Assembly: GCA_012274445.1 (NCBI GenBank)
Contig: JAAROD010000090.1
Span: 558,001-622,000 of the forward strand
DNA: 64,000 nucleotides
Direction of reading: 5' to 3'
From: Sclerotiophoma versabilis
Taxonomy: Eukaryota; Ascomycota; Dothideomycetes; Pleosporales; Didymellaceae
The notes below the pieces were generated by a model. The model searched no databases and had not been told where the DNA came from. It worked only from the letters and a program-made list of their open reading frames with translations. The translations under genes and the position numbers were made by a program. Below, piece after piece: positions 11,048 through 22,634 of this stretch. Within the stretch, counting starts at the first letter, position 1. Each line of letters begins with the position of its first letter.

Positions 11048-12279
11048 TTAGCTGGAGTATGTCTGCTTGGGCTGGGGGAACGAGGGGCCGAGCTCCTGGA
11101 TCGAGAGCTTAGCAAGCCACTGGCCCATGTCGATGGCCTTCTCGAGAGACTCGCCCTTGACGATACCAGCGACGAAACCACCGGCGAAAGCATCACTACA
11201 ACGGCGTTAGTGAAACCCTGTCTTAGATGACTCGGATGAAGCGCTTACCCAGCACCGTTTGTGTCGTTGATCTTCTCCTCGCCAATGGCGTGGACGGGGA
11301 CCTCCTTAACGTCGACCTTGCCACCCTCCTGTGCGGTGACAGCGATTGTTGGGTCGGTGCCCTGTGTGAAGACGACAGTTCTAGGCCTCTGTGTGTTCTT
11401 CTTAGGGCCGTTGGCGATAGCCTCAGCGATTTTCTTGACGTCCTTGGTATCGAGGTTGTGCGACTCAGCAAAGGCAGCAGCCTCAGTTTCGTTACCAATG
11501 AGGATATCAACGTAGGGAAGAACTTCGTCAAGAGGGTCCTTGAAGAATTGCGCGATGAAAGGAGCGGACAGGTTGAGAATGAAGGGCTAGGTTGTCTTAG
11601 TCAACATTCACCGTCCGGCTAGTCTTGTACCAAAACTTACCTTGTTCTTAGCAGCAGCCTCCTCAGCTAGGGCCTTAATAGCGGGTACGCAGACAGTCAG
11701 GTGGAAGCCACCAACGTAGTATACCTTAGCGTTCTCGACCTGCTTCCAGATGTGATCCTGCTTCAAATGCTCAACCTTGTAGTTGTTGGCCGCAGCAAGA
11801 TCTGTGCAGAGCGAGCGGTTGTGGCCAGTGATGACGACACCACAGCGACCAGTGGGTGTCTTCTCGTCGTATAGGTACTCGGTCTTGACACCAGCCTCCT
11901 TGCAGATGTTCTCGAGGGTCTCGCCGTACTTGTCTTTGCCGACACAGCCAATGTAGAGGACAGACTCGGAGGGCAGAATGTACTGGGCGCCACGGGCGGT
12001 ATTCTGCGCAGCACCTCCGGCGATGAGGACAGCTTTGTAGTTCTGGATCAGGTCCTCGTAGAGATCCATGTGCTTCTCGGGGTCGGCGAGAATGGCATCG
12101 TTGGCCTTAAGGTCGTACTTCGCGAGGAGCTTCTCATCACTGGATAATGTCAGAAAAGTTTCAACCCCGCATCTCAAGCATATGCTTCGTGGATAGCTTC
12201 AGTTGACTTACCCAACAGCCTGGATGTCCAGGAGAGGGTTCTCAAGGCAGAGCAATTCGTAGTTTCCCTTTACAGACAT
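11048..12279 (-). CDS. ADO1: Adenosine kinase
   Basis: Phosphorylates adenosine to AMP, salvaging the adenosine made by S-adenosylhomocysteine hydrolysis. Four exons: 12279-12212, 12139-11641, 11586-11249 and 11195-11048, total 350 residues, the normal family length. PfkB/ribokinase-family signatures are present: ENPLLDIQA at the N-terminus, GGAAQNTARGAQ (substrate and phosphate site), GCVGKDKYG, and DTNGAGDAF, whose Asp303 is the catalytic base and which is split by the last intron. All introns have GTAAG donors. The conventional start (12279, MSVKGNYELLCLENP) matches the family, but the frame remains open upstream to an ATG at 12432 (see findings). The protein is cytosolic by the short start. 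Confidence 0.95.
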
Positions 12280-13341
12280 TGTGTATAATTTGTAGTGACG
12301 TTGGTGAAATGTGAAAGTATTTGGTGCCGGGCTTGAAATTGGACGAGGGGCAGCAGCGCTAATGCGAATAACAAGAGCCGAGCGCCGAGCGATAGAGGGA
12401 AAGTGCAACCGGGTAAGCAACTGCCGAGACATTGAGAATAAGATCGTTGTCCTTGCCCAATGCGATGATAAGACATAGGTTCGTCGTAGGTCTGGTACAG
12501 TCAGGATGTGACTATCATGAGCTGCAGTTGCCTGAGTTTACCGGCCTTTGCTCACGAGATCTTATGCCACCTGAGACCCTGAATTTCGCAGAGCACAGCA
12601 ATTGGAACTTCTCCCTGCATACGGTGGGTCTATTATGGTGCTGTTCTTACAGGCTTCTCATCTTCGTATAATTTCACTTCCTGAGAGTGAGAGGAGGAGC
12701 TGTAGTATTGAAATGTCTCTATATTAGGACATGCCACCTATGTATGTACAGGATTAACCAGGCTACAACCTTTCCTCTTTTCATGTACAACCGTCAATTT
12801 GGTTCTCTCTTCTCCCCATACAAGGTCGTGAAAAACGTGAAAAGGATTCATCAAGCCATGATCTTCATCTTTGCCTCCCTTGAAGGGAGCGGCGAAATCA
12901 TCATATTGAAAAACAGTGCCGCGAAGGCTGTCGTAGAAAGAAACCGAAGCACGGATGTGCTATTAAGAGTGTTCCGACCGGCGGAGAAAGAAGAGTGTTG
13001 TGCGAAAAACCCGAGAATTTGATCGTAGGGGCTGGATCAAGGTTGCGGTAGTGTGAAACAGTCGAGATGCGTGATATATGATGCAACATGATTCCAGGTG
13101 ATCTTCGATGTTTCGCTCCTCAAACTTGAATTATTATTGGTGTATGCAACATGCGAAGATAACAGGAATGCCATGAACTCCGGATATGCAAACCGCAAGA
13201 TGTCAATTGTGTTGTGTTGTTGGTTTTTGGGTTTGGGTATCGAATTTGGGAAAAGGACTCTGTGTGATAGCGTAGGTGTATGGTTGCTGAGAAGAAGCGT
13301 GGTGGTCGCGTTGTTTCCAAAGTGTGCTGTTTGCACTGACT
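12280..13341. other. Intergenic region upstream of adenosine kinase
   Basis: Promoter side of adenosine kinase and 3' side of the PHD gene. Apart from the possible N-terminal extension of adenosine kinase (12280-12432), small frames on both strands show no domains. Nothing else is seen. Confidence 0.5.
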
Positions 13342-15650
13342 TCATCGTCGGAAGTGCGATTTGTGAGTAAGCGGCGAGTCGAAGGGAACAGAGCCTCTGG
13401 TACGTCCGCCTCTTGCGAGAGGCGTCTGACCAGTGCAAAAGACACAGACGTAAACGGCAGGGACAGTACTTGGCTTCAGGCCAAGGCAGCCCATGTGCAA
13501 CCATTTTTCGCAGCTTTCACACTGCACCATTGGCTGGCCCTCGTCTGTGCCATGGCAAACGCATCGGGTACTGTCAGTCGAGAGGCTGCTACGGTCTGTC
13601 GATGGTGTAGTGAGCCCTTCAGTGCTGGGCGAGCCATTGAATGTATTGGTAAAGGGGTCATAGCGACCGTGACCATGAGGTGTAGAGGCGGGACCAAAGT
13701 CAGCAGAAGCTTGCGCCCAGCGGTGGTTGTGTGCTTGCAGAGTGTTTTGCGAGGCGCGTTCTGTCCAGATCAGCCTCAGTTGCGGTGACGTATAATTCAT
13801 GAATCTTACCAATCCTTTCCTGCCGACTTCCAACCACCTTCTTCAGGGCGCCTAAAGCGTCACCTGGCGAGTCGGGCATCAAGTTGTGACCGCTCGCCTG
13901 GCTGCTGAGTGACGAGGCAATGGGGACGTCGACCATACTAATTCTACGTGAAGTGTTTTGGCTTGACGGCCTTACAGTCCTTACCGAATCGAAGGAGGCC
14001 TTGTCAAAGGCACCGGAAGAGGCTCTTGAAGTAGTACCTGATGCAGGTCGAGCCACCTTGGAGGAATTGGTCCTCGACAGCTCGTTGCTCTCGGTTCTGG
14101 CATGCTTTGACGCACGGCGCTGCGGCTGTGGTATGCTGAATGAAGTGTAACGGCTTAGAGTAGGTTGCGGCTCGTCTGAATCCGACTCGGTGTCACCCTC
14201 CTCCCACAGAGCTGGGTATTGATGTCTCATAGAAGTCTGGGAAGTCCTTCGCATGTCTCTGGGTGTGATCTCTTCCTCCTCTGCCGGAACAGTCTCCGTA
14301 CGGGCTCGGCCAGTCTCATCAATGACCAGTCGTGTGCGGGGTCTTCGAATGATCTCGGGAATGGCCTTCAGGGCGCCACTATTTGCACGTTTTAATGGCG
14401 ACGACCGGCGTGGGATGTGATGAGCTGCACTGGTGTCTGCCGAAGACCTTCGCTCTGAGATTACTGGACGAGTCCTTCGAAAACCGCTGTCGGTGTTGCT
14501 GCGCTGTAGGCCGGGCCTATTCTCTTCGACTGAACCGGAAGATGAGTTCGTGTTGCTACGAGAGTGCAGACTCCTTGGCTTCTTTGCCTTCTCCTTCTCC
14601 CGTTTTGAGTCTAGCATTTGAGTTTCGTACGGCTGTCTATTCGGGTCAAAGACGGCCAGCTGAGGCATGCTACCAAACGAGGCAGTCACGTCATCAGGGG
14701 TTGTGAAGCTGAACAGCATACTTGGGTCGACGCCAGCAGTCGTGGACACGAACGAGCCCAGTTGCAAGCTCTGACCCTCTCCTGCAGTGCTGGAGCCAAA
14801 TGGTGCTATTGGCCCGGCAGATGACATGTTTTGCTGTGGCTGGAACTGAGCTTGCATCTGCTCGACGACGGGAGTGTGAAAGGTCTGCCAGCCAAGATTG
14901 CCTTGGAACTTGTTAGGCGTAGGTCCAAACGGGTCTAACGCTCCGGACGTATCTACATCCATCTGACTGGTGTCAGTCGAATCCCAGAACAACCTCTGCT
15001 GGGGCATTGGCGGTGCCGACATGGGCTCAGCGTTGGCGAAGGGCATCATGCCGGGTGAAAACGGTACGCCGTCTGCATATCCGAACATCGTCTGGTTGAA
15101 CATCCCATCAGACGTCGGTACGTGCTGAAGGGGTGTCCTTCGTATTACCGTTGCTGGAGTTACATTCAGGTTGCCCGCACTCTGCTGTAGATTTCTTCTT
15201 GATGTAGCATCTCTTGTTGGAGGTGGCGTCTGCATCTGCGAGAAATCCATCTCGACAGGACCAGATAGAGGCCGTTGACCTTCCTGGTTTAGCCCAACCC
15301 TCCTTAGCGAGTTCGGATCCGGCGATGACGACAATCTTCGTTGAGGTTCGACAGGTGGCAGAGAAAGGTTGGCGGGAGCAAAATGGTTGACATGAAACTC
15401 TGGATCCTCAGGCGTGCGGGTCTTGAAGCTATACGAGCTTAAGGGCCGGTCGTTCGGCGTCGACAGCAAGTACGAAGGTGTCTGTGCTGGGGTATGCTGC
15501 CCATTGACTCGAGGTGTTGCCCAGGCGTCGAGGAAATGGGTCTGATGAGCAGCCCCCTCCGTTCTCGGCGTCTTGAGTGGTGTTGAGTCGGGAAATGTCA
15601 CCGACTTGGGTGTCGAGGAAGGACTAGGAAGGAGATGCCAATCCGTCGAT
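13342..15650 (-). CDS. PHD-finger protein with long disordered N-terminus
   Basis: Exon 15650-13810 and last exon 13760-13342, joined by a 49-nt intron; the 3' end gives ...KSHFRR. The last 100 residues carry a C4HC3 PHD finger: CVC, then QCESC, KWLHMGC and CVFC. PHD fingers read histone H3 tails, so a nuclear chromatin role is likely. The first 600 residues are Ser/Pro/Thr-rich with SPSSTPK and TPLKTP sites typical of CDK/MAPK targets. The 5' end is unresolved: the frame enters through an acceptor (TAG at 15653-15651, CTAAC branch upstream) and no ATG precedes it in this exon. A frame-compatible leader is ATG at 16089 to 16064 with a GTACGG donor, which would give about 761 residues; this is a guess. 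The long minus frame starting at 15601 begins at a GTG and is not the true start. Confidence 0.85.
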
Positions 15651-18098
15651 CTAGCACACGACCCAGGTTAGCGCTGAAACATTGTAAAAAGTGAAACAAG
15701 CCGGATAGATAGTTTAAGAAATTAATCTTGAACAAAAAGTGTCAAGACCAAAAGTGAGCAACGCACACGCTGAGAACAAGTTTTGCTGGAATGCAGTTAT
15801 GAGGGGTTTGTGATGGGTCGATGCCCTAGAGCTCTGGATGGCATCCTAGCGCGGTGCTGCCTGCCCCTCGGTGTAGACCAAACCACAATTGGGGTAATAG
15901 CATAGCAAATATCACTATGCCAGCAGGCAGAACAGGAATCGACGGCGTTTGATGTACGTGATGAGCTCTGTGGCATCGACCCAACATCGTCAGGGCGACA
16001 ACCCGTATCCTCAATAAAGAGGGGGCATATGAGAGCTCGAGTCGGTGAAGGAAAGGTCCGTACCCAAGCATTTGCTGACCGAGACTCATAGCAATCCCCG
16101 TGACACAGTGTCCCTGCCCTACAAGGCCATATAGCTACTGTATAAGACGGTCGACGGAGACGAGGTTCGAGGCGTTCGAGGGGTCGGCGGTGTTGAAGAC
16201 GGCGATGCTCTGGCAAAATTTCTCGCAGCCTGGTGGCAGTCTGATGCAGACGCAAGCAGGATGGAGTGTTGAAGCTGTGGTACCTTGGGTGACGCTCACC
16301 CAGGCTGGATTAGGGATGTGTCAGTGTTGTGGTACCGTAGATGCAGGTACCTCGGAGGGGCGTCACAGCAGCTTCAGGACAGAAGAGAGGTCTGCAGGCC
16401 GGAAACGGTTGCAAGCTCGGACACCGTTGGCGAGGAATGACGGTAAGGTTTTCTTCAGATACTAATAGGCGAAGAAGCAGTGGGGCCGAGGTGAAGCTGC
16501 AGAAGAATGGCTGCAATTTGGCGACAATGATTGAATAATGAATTGTACCGATCGTGGCCCGGAGCAACGAGCAGCAGCGCCGGAATGCGTCTCCTGAGCC
16601 CTAGAGTTTGGGCAGTAGAAAATCAGGAACCGAGCCGCAATGGGCTGTAGGCATGTTCATGGGAATACGGCGAGGGAGTGCTCATTGTTGGTAATATTGG
16701 CAGGGAGACATGGAGAAAGTCTGATGCCAATTCACGCCTGACTGATGAGCATGCGAGCGACGGCTTCCGCCAACAAATGTGGACCAATAGAGCGAATGAG
16801 AGCTAGGAGGCTGCGCCAAAGGTACCATGCTGTGCTAGAGCGCAGACGGCACGGAACATGAAGGCTGAGAAGATGCGTGGCGGAACAACGATTGCTGGGT
16901 TCGACAGGTCGCGCTGAGGTCCGCCCAGATTGGCATCCGCGCTAGGTACAACCTGGGAAAGAACCGTTCGACATTCGCTGCCAGAACATCCGTCAACCAG
17001 TCAAGCTGCTCTGCAGCCCATCTCCTGCAAACTCCTGAGCTGCACTCCTGAGCCGGCCGCTAGAGGCCTTCGTAACTGTTGAGCATGCAGCGAATAGGAG
17101 CAGCCGAGGGAGAAACACTCTGCCAAACACCATTTCGATCTGGTCACATAATCAACGTTCGACCTGCACAGCCGTGTGCTTCTGGCACGACACCGTGCCT
17201 TTTGAGCGTCCGCCAGGCGAGACCTCCATGTCCTGTTCCTAGGAAATGCGCCTGCTAGAGCCAATTGCACTGTGCATGATTTCCCTGCGAAACAATGCCT
17301 TACTGGACGCGGGCCAATTTCAGCACATCCCACAATTAACCTTCGGCCCCTAACCACACGTGTCCTGGTGCACGAGATCATGTCCCATATTGATCGAAGA
17401 TCCTACGATATCACTTCGTCATGATCGAACAACACACACAGGCACTCCCACGATGCCCGAACACTATCAAACAATACTATCTGTGGTTGCTGGCACAACG
17501 GTGCACAAGCCGAGTGTGTGAGACAACGGCGGGATCGGCTTTGGCCTTATCCACATCATCCCTGACATGGCATGTGAGATGATCGTACATTTGGTACCCT
17601 AGCGTCGCCGGATAGATGTCGCTATCTCGTATGCAAGGTACACCCTCTCCCTTGGTTCTAGAGGGGTTATTTCATATTATTTCGGCAGAGGCGATGCTAC
17701 CGTGCGGGCACATCGTGTGGTGTACGACGGGAGATATACCCAAGGTGCCCTCTAGCTCACGAATCATCAAAGAGAGAAGTTTCGATAACAGTTGACAATC
17801 TCAAGATCTTCAGTTTGCCCTGTCTTTTCGACACATTGTACTTTGTGTTGTCAGCCAAGCCAAGTGTGCGGTCCTCGGAACCAGAACGCCTCATTTCGTC
17901 ATGAAGTCATATTCGGACTAGGTAAATGGAAATGGAAATAATCGCATCCTTTGCACCGGTTGCCGTTTTCCCATCAGATCAACATTTCAACACCCATACA
18001 TATGCTTTCATTAGGAAGTCACGAAGTCCGCGGAAATGAAGAGACAGTGTTCCAGTATATACATTAAGATAAGAAAGTAACGTTCGTTGCTATGCCCA
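15651..18098. other. Long gap, probable 5' leader and promoter of the PHD gene; no other gene seen
   Basis: About 15651-16250 is the likely leader/intron and promoter of the PHD gene; the minus-strand sequence near 16130-16230 is CT-rich like a fungal 5' UTR. From 16250 to 18098 only short unsupported frames occur on both strands (for example 17001-17381). No tRNA, repeat or transposon signature is recognised. Confidence 0.45.
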
Positions 18099-19259
18099 TC
18101 AAAATGGAGATCTGCCAACAACGGGATCAACTTGGTATGAAAGATCAGAAACCTCAGACATCGCATCGGTAGCCCTCCTGAGGGTAGGTCCTGATAGTTC
18201 CGATACTTCATCGTCCTCAGGATCGTCGAAGGGCGAGCGTTCGATAAGCTGTGTTCGTGAAGTCATGTGTGAGGGTGCGGCCATTCGGACGCTGCTATTG
18301 CGAGAGATAGATGCGAGGCTTGCCGGGGGAAGACTGCTTGGTCGATATGGCGGCGGTGCTTCCTCCAGGCTTCTGCCGTCTGCGAAGGGATCTCGATCCA
18401 CTATGGTGCCCTGTCTGCTGACGCCGCCGGCTGAAGTCATAGACACAAGGTCGGACGTGTCCATGCCGGTCAGGTATGCGCCATTATTTCCAGATGGTAT
18501 TGGTCCCAAGATGACAGGTTGTGAGGAGCTCGCGGTTGGGGGATGACTGGATGATGGTGTTGACAGGGAGTACTGTGGCAGGATCGCCTGTGGTGTAGAA
18601 GTGGGCGTTGTGGGCGCTATGTAGGACAAGGTGACAGGTTTTGGATGCATCTTCATCTCTTCGATATGTCCATGCTCGGCAGCTGCTTGCCTTTGCCGTC
18701 TTCGTTTGCGTAAACAGAAAAACACAAAAAATCCTATGACGATGACCACAACAGGTACAGAACCGGCAGCAGCGTACATTGGTGTTCGATCAGGCCCATT
18801 ATCTGCTCTGTGGTTCTGAAGGCTAGGAGGGTTGTCGTTTGTAGGCAAAGGTGATGATGCATGATCTGTCGATACCAGTCTTGGTGTTGATGTTGCAGTG
18901 GTAGTCTTGGTGTCATAGTGTTCCCCGAATGTAGATGTCAGCGTTGTTGATGGTCGAGGCGGGCCACGGTTATCTTCGTTGTCGCCGCCTGTAACCCAGT
19001 GTGGTGGACCTGTAGTGTAGGGCCGTGCCGGCGGTCCATCCTTCGACTTATTTGGCAGCTCATCGCCGTTAGACATATCCGAAGGATAGCTGATAGGAGT
19101 AGGTATATCGATGGGTATTGTAGTGACTTCTGAGAAATAGGATATGTTCGCAGAAGAAGACGAGGAGGATTCATCGGGGCCCTTGTCCTCATCATCTGTC
19201 GGTGTTTCCCAGAGCGGGTAGCGGTGGTCATCATTCCGTCCAATCTGGTGATGGGCCAT
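18099..19259 (-). CDS. Single-pass membrane protein with cytosolic PPxY motif
   Basis: One exon, 386 residues, ATG at 19259. The N-terminal 160 residues are Ser/Thr/Pro-rich with no clear signal peptide, a composition typical of O-glycosylated extracellular segments. A single membrane helix spans about residues 162-183 (YAAAGSVPVVVIVIGFFVFF), followed at once by RKRRRQRQ, which by the positive-inside rule puts the C-terminus in the cytosol. The tail has a PPPY motif (residues 302-305), the binding site for WW domains of Rsp5/Nedd4 ubiquitin ligases, and acidic SPFDDPEDDE and Ser-rich segments. The layout resembles fungal Mid2/WSC-like surface proteins, but there is no Cys-rich sensor domain. 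Function unknown; I do not recognise a named family. Confidence 0.75.
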   Translation of the reverse strand: MAHHQIGRNDDHRYPLWETPTDDEDKGPDESSSSSSANISYFSEVTTIPIDIPTPISYPSDMSNGDELPNKSKDGPPARPYTTGPPHWVTGGDNEDNRGPPRPSTTLTSTFGEHYDTKTTTATSTPRLVSTDHASSPLPTNDNPPSLQNHRADNGPDRTPMYAAAGSVPVVVIVIGFFVFFCLRKRRRQRQAAAEHGHIEEMKMHPKPVTLSYIAPTTPTSTPQAILPQYSLSTPSSSHPPTASSSQPVILGPIPSGNNGAYLTGMDTSDLVSMTSAGGVSRQGTIVDRDPFADGRSLEEAPPPYRPSSLPPASLASISRNSSVRMAAPSHMTSRTQLIERSPFDDPEDDEVSELSGPTLRRATDAMSEVSDLSYQVDPVVGRSPF

Positions 19260-20651
19260 TGGGGCTTAGGATCTTTCAAGCCGGGCAGAGCTGCGCTGAC
19301 GAGAGGCGTCCTTGTGTGAGAGGGATACGCGGTATAGTGTCAGAACTTGAGCTGAGGAGGGGCGCGCGATCGCTTGATAGGTCCCTTCGTCCACGAAAAT
19401 ATCGGTAATGCTTGCAATTGACCTTTCACCGAGGGCAGGCTTTACTTTGTTGCTGATCCTCCAGTGACAACGAATGCGGGGCCGGCTCACGGAGTTTACA
19501 CACCACCTCTTGGTACTCAGACTTCAGCAATCGATGACGCGAGAGCTAACGCAGACGCAGTGAATCCTTTCACAAGCGGGCATGAGCATAAGATGACGGA
19601 TCCGACAGCAGTGTTTGCTTGATCTGCAGTCTTGGAAACGAGGATAAATGTGCAGGAGGGCAGCCCTTTGAAAGAGCGGCAGCTGAGAAGAGGCATATGC
19701 ATATCCGGTACGCTGGCGGAAGCTGCTACAAGCTGACATGCCAATTGGCTTACCTCCGAGTACATACCGGTTGAGGCTGGTACTGGTCGGCTAAAGGCTG
19801 GGCTGATGGTGAAGTTCGCGAGCACAGCCTCCGCCCCATCAAGTTGGGAAACAACAGGGCAACCCCACCTGCTCAAGTACAGCTATATTTGGCACTAGTT
19901 GTAAATCCGTATCTTTTACCGACAATGAATGTTCTTTACATCCGGTGAGCAATTTTTAAACCCAATGCATAGCTGCTCTTTGATGAAGTTCGTAAGTGTC
20001 GGGAGTTCTCAGCCGTATTTGCACAAACAAAGCAACAGCATGGACGTCAACCTGGAGGCTTTGCAGACCTTCTCTCACAAGCATGAGGTGGCTTGCTCTG
20101 GAAAGCCGACTGGTCCGTGACAAGCCCATCATGCTTCTATGCCTGCAGCTATCTGAGCTAACCATTACCTTGGGATGTCATGATACTACTCATCACCAAT
20201 AAGCATACTGCATCTTGAACAGTGAAACACGTTGTCTCTCTTATCGGTGGGCTTAGAGGCCGGTACTCCGATGCTAAAGTTGTGAGAGCCTTGGTACCCA
20301 CACAAAATAGCTCATGGTTGCTCTTACTTGCATTCCTGTACGATAGGTAAGCATGCAGCAGTCTGAACAATACGGGTGTTGCTGTTGGAAGAGCGTTGGT
20401 GCTTGAGCGATGTCCACACTTAAGCCGGCTTTCAGTGGAATCGAAAAGATTCTTCAAGACGTATATTGGAGAACTGAACATGAGGCTGTCCTGACATGGA
20501 ACTGCTCTGCCTGGTCGGCTGGCCGGCTTGACCCATGAAGGCTGGTGACAGCTGGTTCAGACCCTTGCAACCCGTGCACGTCATTGGGCCGCACGCTACC
20601 GGTCACATATCCGCGCGTCCACCATGTTAAACCTCACACATCTGCGCCAGC
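19260..20651. other. Intergenic region, divergent promoters
   Basis: Separates two divergent genes. Short frames at 19517-19876 and 20158-20481 are unsupported. Nothing recognisable beyond promoter sequence. Confidence 0.5.
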
Positions 20652-21895
20652 ATGGCTGATCGTTTCAAAAACCTTGCAAAGAATGGCTGGCATCCAGAGA
20701 AGAGCAAGGCAAGCGGTTCAGGTTCTCCAAGCGACTCGAAGCTCGGTCAAGTGGTGGGTCTTGTTTCTCTTCTCCGTGGACCCAGCACTAACTGCTACAG
20801 AAAGGATGGGTAGGCAAGGCGCAGGGCAAAGACACCCATGCTGAAGCTGCTCGCGAACACCAATCTGCACCTCTGTCCTCCTTGAAAGATCCCGCATCCT
20901 TTGCGCCTCCACCGAGACGAATCCCAGGGGCATCGCCGGTCTCCGGTGGTCCTGGGGCTGCACCGCCAGGCTCGGCAAGACATCGCTTGCACGATAGAGA
21001 AGAGGCGCATAGAAGAGCAGAGCAGGAGCCAAAGCCGCAGGGACCCTATAGGGCAGACACGACAGGGTTCAGTACTGCGCACCTGCCGAAGCCCCCAGCA
21101 TTCAGACCAAATTCTGCTACACCTCCTCCAGCACCAGCTCCAAGAGCAAAGCCTCCAGGGCTACCACCGAGGCTGCCTCCACGTCAGACAGAAAATGTCG
21201 ACGAATACACGCCCCCTGCTCCTCCATCGTATGGAGAAGCTATACAACAGCCAGCAGCTCAGACGCTGAATCAGGGAGCAATGAACCGTCTTGGCCAGGC
21301 CGGTGTATCGGTGCCAGGGCTAGGCATTGGCCGCAATGCTTCTCCACCTGTACCACCTCGTCAGCGCACAATAGCACCTCCTCCGCCAGCACGTCAAGCG
21401 TCGAACTCGTCCAGCGCACCAACATCTCCACCTGCTACTGCAAGCAACGGCCCACAACTCAACGAATTACAAAACAGGTTTGCGAGAATGACCACGTCTT
21501 CAACGCCAGAGACAGCACCTAGCGCAGGGACGCCATGGACAGACAAGCAGGCAGCTCTTAGGACAGCAAGCAACTTGCGCAGCGATCCGTCCAAAGTATC
21601 TGGCTCAGACCTGAAGAGTGCAGCATCCACAGCCAACAACTTTCAACAACGGCATGGCGAGCAAGCAGCATCTGGTTGGCGGGCAGCGAGTGGCCTCAAC
21701 CAGAAGTACGGCATTGCAGGCAAGGTTAACAGCCTTGCAGGGGGATCAAATACATCAGAAGCATCACAGCCACCTACTCCTGGAGGTATCGGGAAGAAGC
21801 CTCCACCACCGCCGCCAGCTAAAAAACCAGCGTTGACTTCAACTAATTCTGGAGAACCACCGCCGATCCCACTGAGCAGCAAACCTAAGTTCTAG
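20652..21895 (+). CDS. AIM3-like proline-rich protein
   Basis: Exon 1 20652-20753 and exon 2 20801-21895 (GTGGGT donor, CACTAAC branch) give 398 residues. The protein opens MADRFKNLAKNGWHP, then, just after the splice, GWVGKAQGK and SLKDPASFAPPP. The SLKDPxSFxPPP signature matches the Aim3 family of fungal proteins, which in yeast interact with actin-patch proteins and affect mitochondrial inheritance. The rest is disordered and rich in polyproline SH3-type sites (PPPAPAPRAKPPG, PPVPPRQ, KKPPPPPPAKKP) and includes PPSYGEA, a PPxY motif. A C-terminal helical segment (LNELQNRFARM onward) contains AALRTASNL and AASTANNFQQRHG, plausible short repeats. A cortical actin adaptor role is inference. 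Confidence 0.75.
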
Positions 21896-22148
21896 TCCAT
21901 TAGCGTTGTATACCTCTGTGTATAACTGTTTACAAAATCATACCTTCTTAAAGATCATTCTTGTTATAGGGCTGTGCTGCTTGTGTGAGCATTCACTTGT
22001 TCATTTAGGAGCACAAGTCTGATACAACACTAACAATAGTGTATTACGTGTCCTAGATAGTCACAGCCTTTCCTCCAAAAATAGGAAAAAATAAGAAGTC
22101 AAGCCGTCCGCTATGGTTGTCTCGGAGGCTTGTGCGATTGCGATTAGC

Positions 22149-22154
22149 AAAAAA
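22149..22154 (-). terminator. RNA polymerase III terminator of tRNA-Arg
   Basis: A run of six A on the plus strand reads as TTTTTT directly after the discriminator base of the minus-strand tRNA, the standard Pol III stop. Confidence 0.85.
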
Positions 22155-22240
22155 CGATGTCCGCAGGGCTCGAACCTACAACCTTTGGCGAGTTTCAGTG
22201 AGAACCGAAAACCAACGCGCTACCATTGCGCCAGGACACC
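22155..22240 (-). tRNA. tRNA-Arg (anticodon UCG) with a 14-nt intron
   Basis: Read on the minus strand, the acceptor stem GGTGTCC pairs with GGACATC (one G-U), discriminator G. The D arm is GCGC/GCGC with the GG of the D loop, and the T arm is GTAGG/CCTGC around TTCGAGC. The anticodon stem is TTGGT/GCCAA and the loop reads TT-TCG-G-C after removal of an intron at 22191-22204, inserted one base 3' of the anticodon as in all eukaryotic nuclear tRNA introns. Intron bases TGA(AA) pair with the anticodon region, as expected of the pre-tRNA. Mature length is 72 nt. It reads CGA Arg codons. The B box is the conserved GGTTCGAGCC. No second tRNA was found in the window. Confidence 0.92.
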
Positions 22241-22634
22241 TCATCAGTTGATTTGATGTAATTCGAGAATTTTAACTATTATATATTGCATGCCAATAAT
22301 TCTAGGCACTACATCAAACATCTGTGATCTCTTCCACCCATTCCTTGTTCTATATGAAGCTTTTCCATATTAGAAGTAATGCTTGAGAATGCGTATGAGC
22401 GTCTAATGGAGCTTTGAGTCCCTTTCAGATGGCAATATCGGACATGCACGGCGATCAGAATGACCAACTTGGGAAACGAAAAAGACGGGGCAGAGCTTAA
22501 ACCCTCTGATGGGGATACAGGCCAAGAATACCATATCCTATCATATTGTCTTGATGCGTGCTACGTTACCATTGTTCTTGTGCGTAAGATGACAGTTGAA
22601 CAATGCATCATTCTACCGAGAAGCATTCTCATAC
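22241..22634. other. Upstream region of the tRNA and of a weak small gene
   Basis: AT-rich at 22250-22330 (upstream of the tRNA). A frame at 22430-22503 ends in a basic KRKRRGR run but has no support. Nothing firm is seen. Confidence 0.35.

Noticed and set aside
16100..17381. Several 100-150-codon frames on both strands
   Set aside because: They overlap each other, lack domains and splice support, and part looks like the PHD gene leader.
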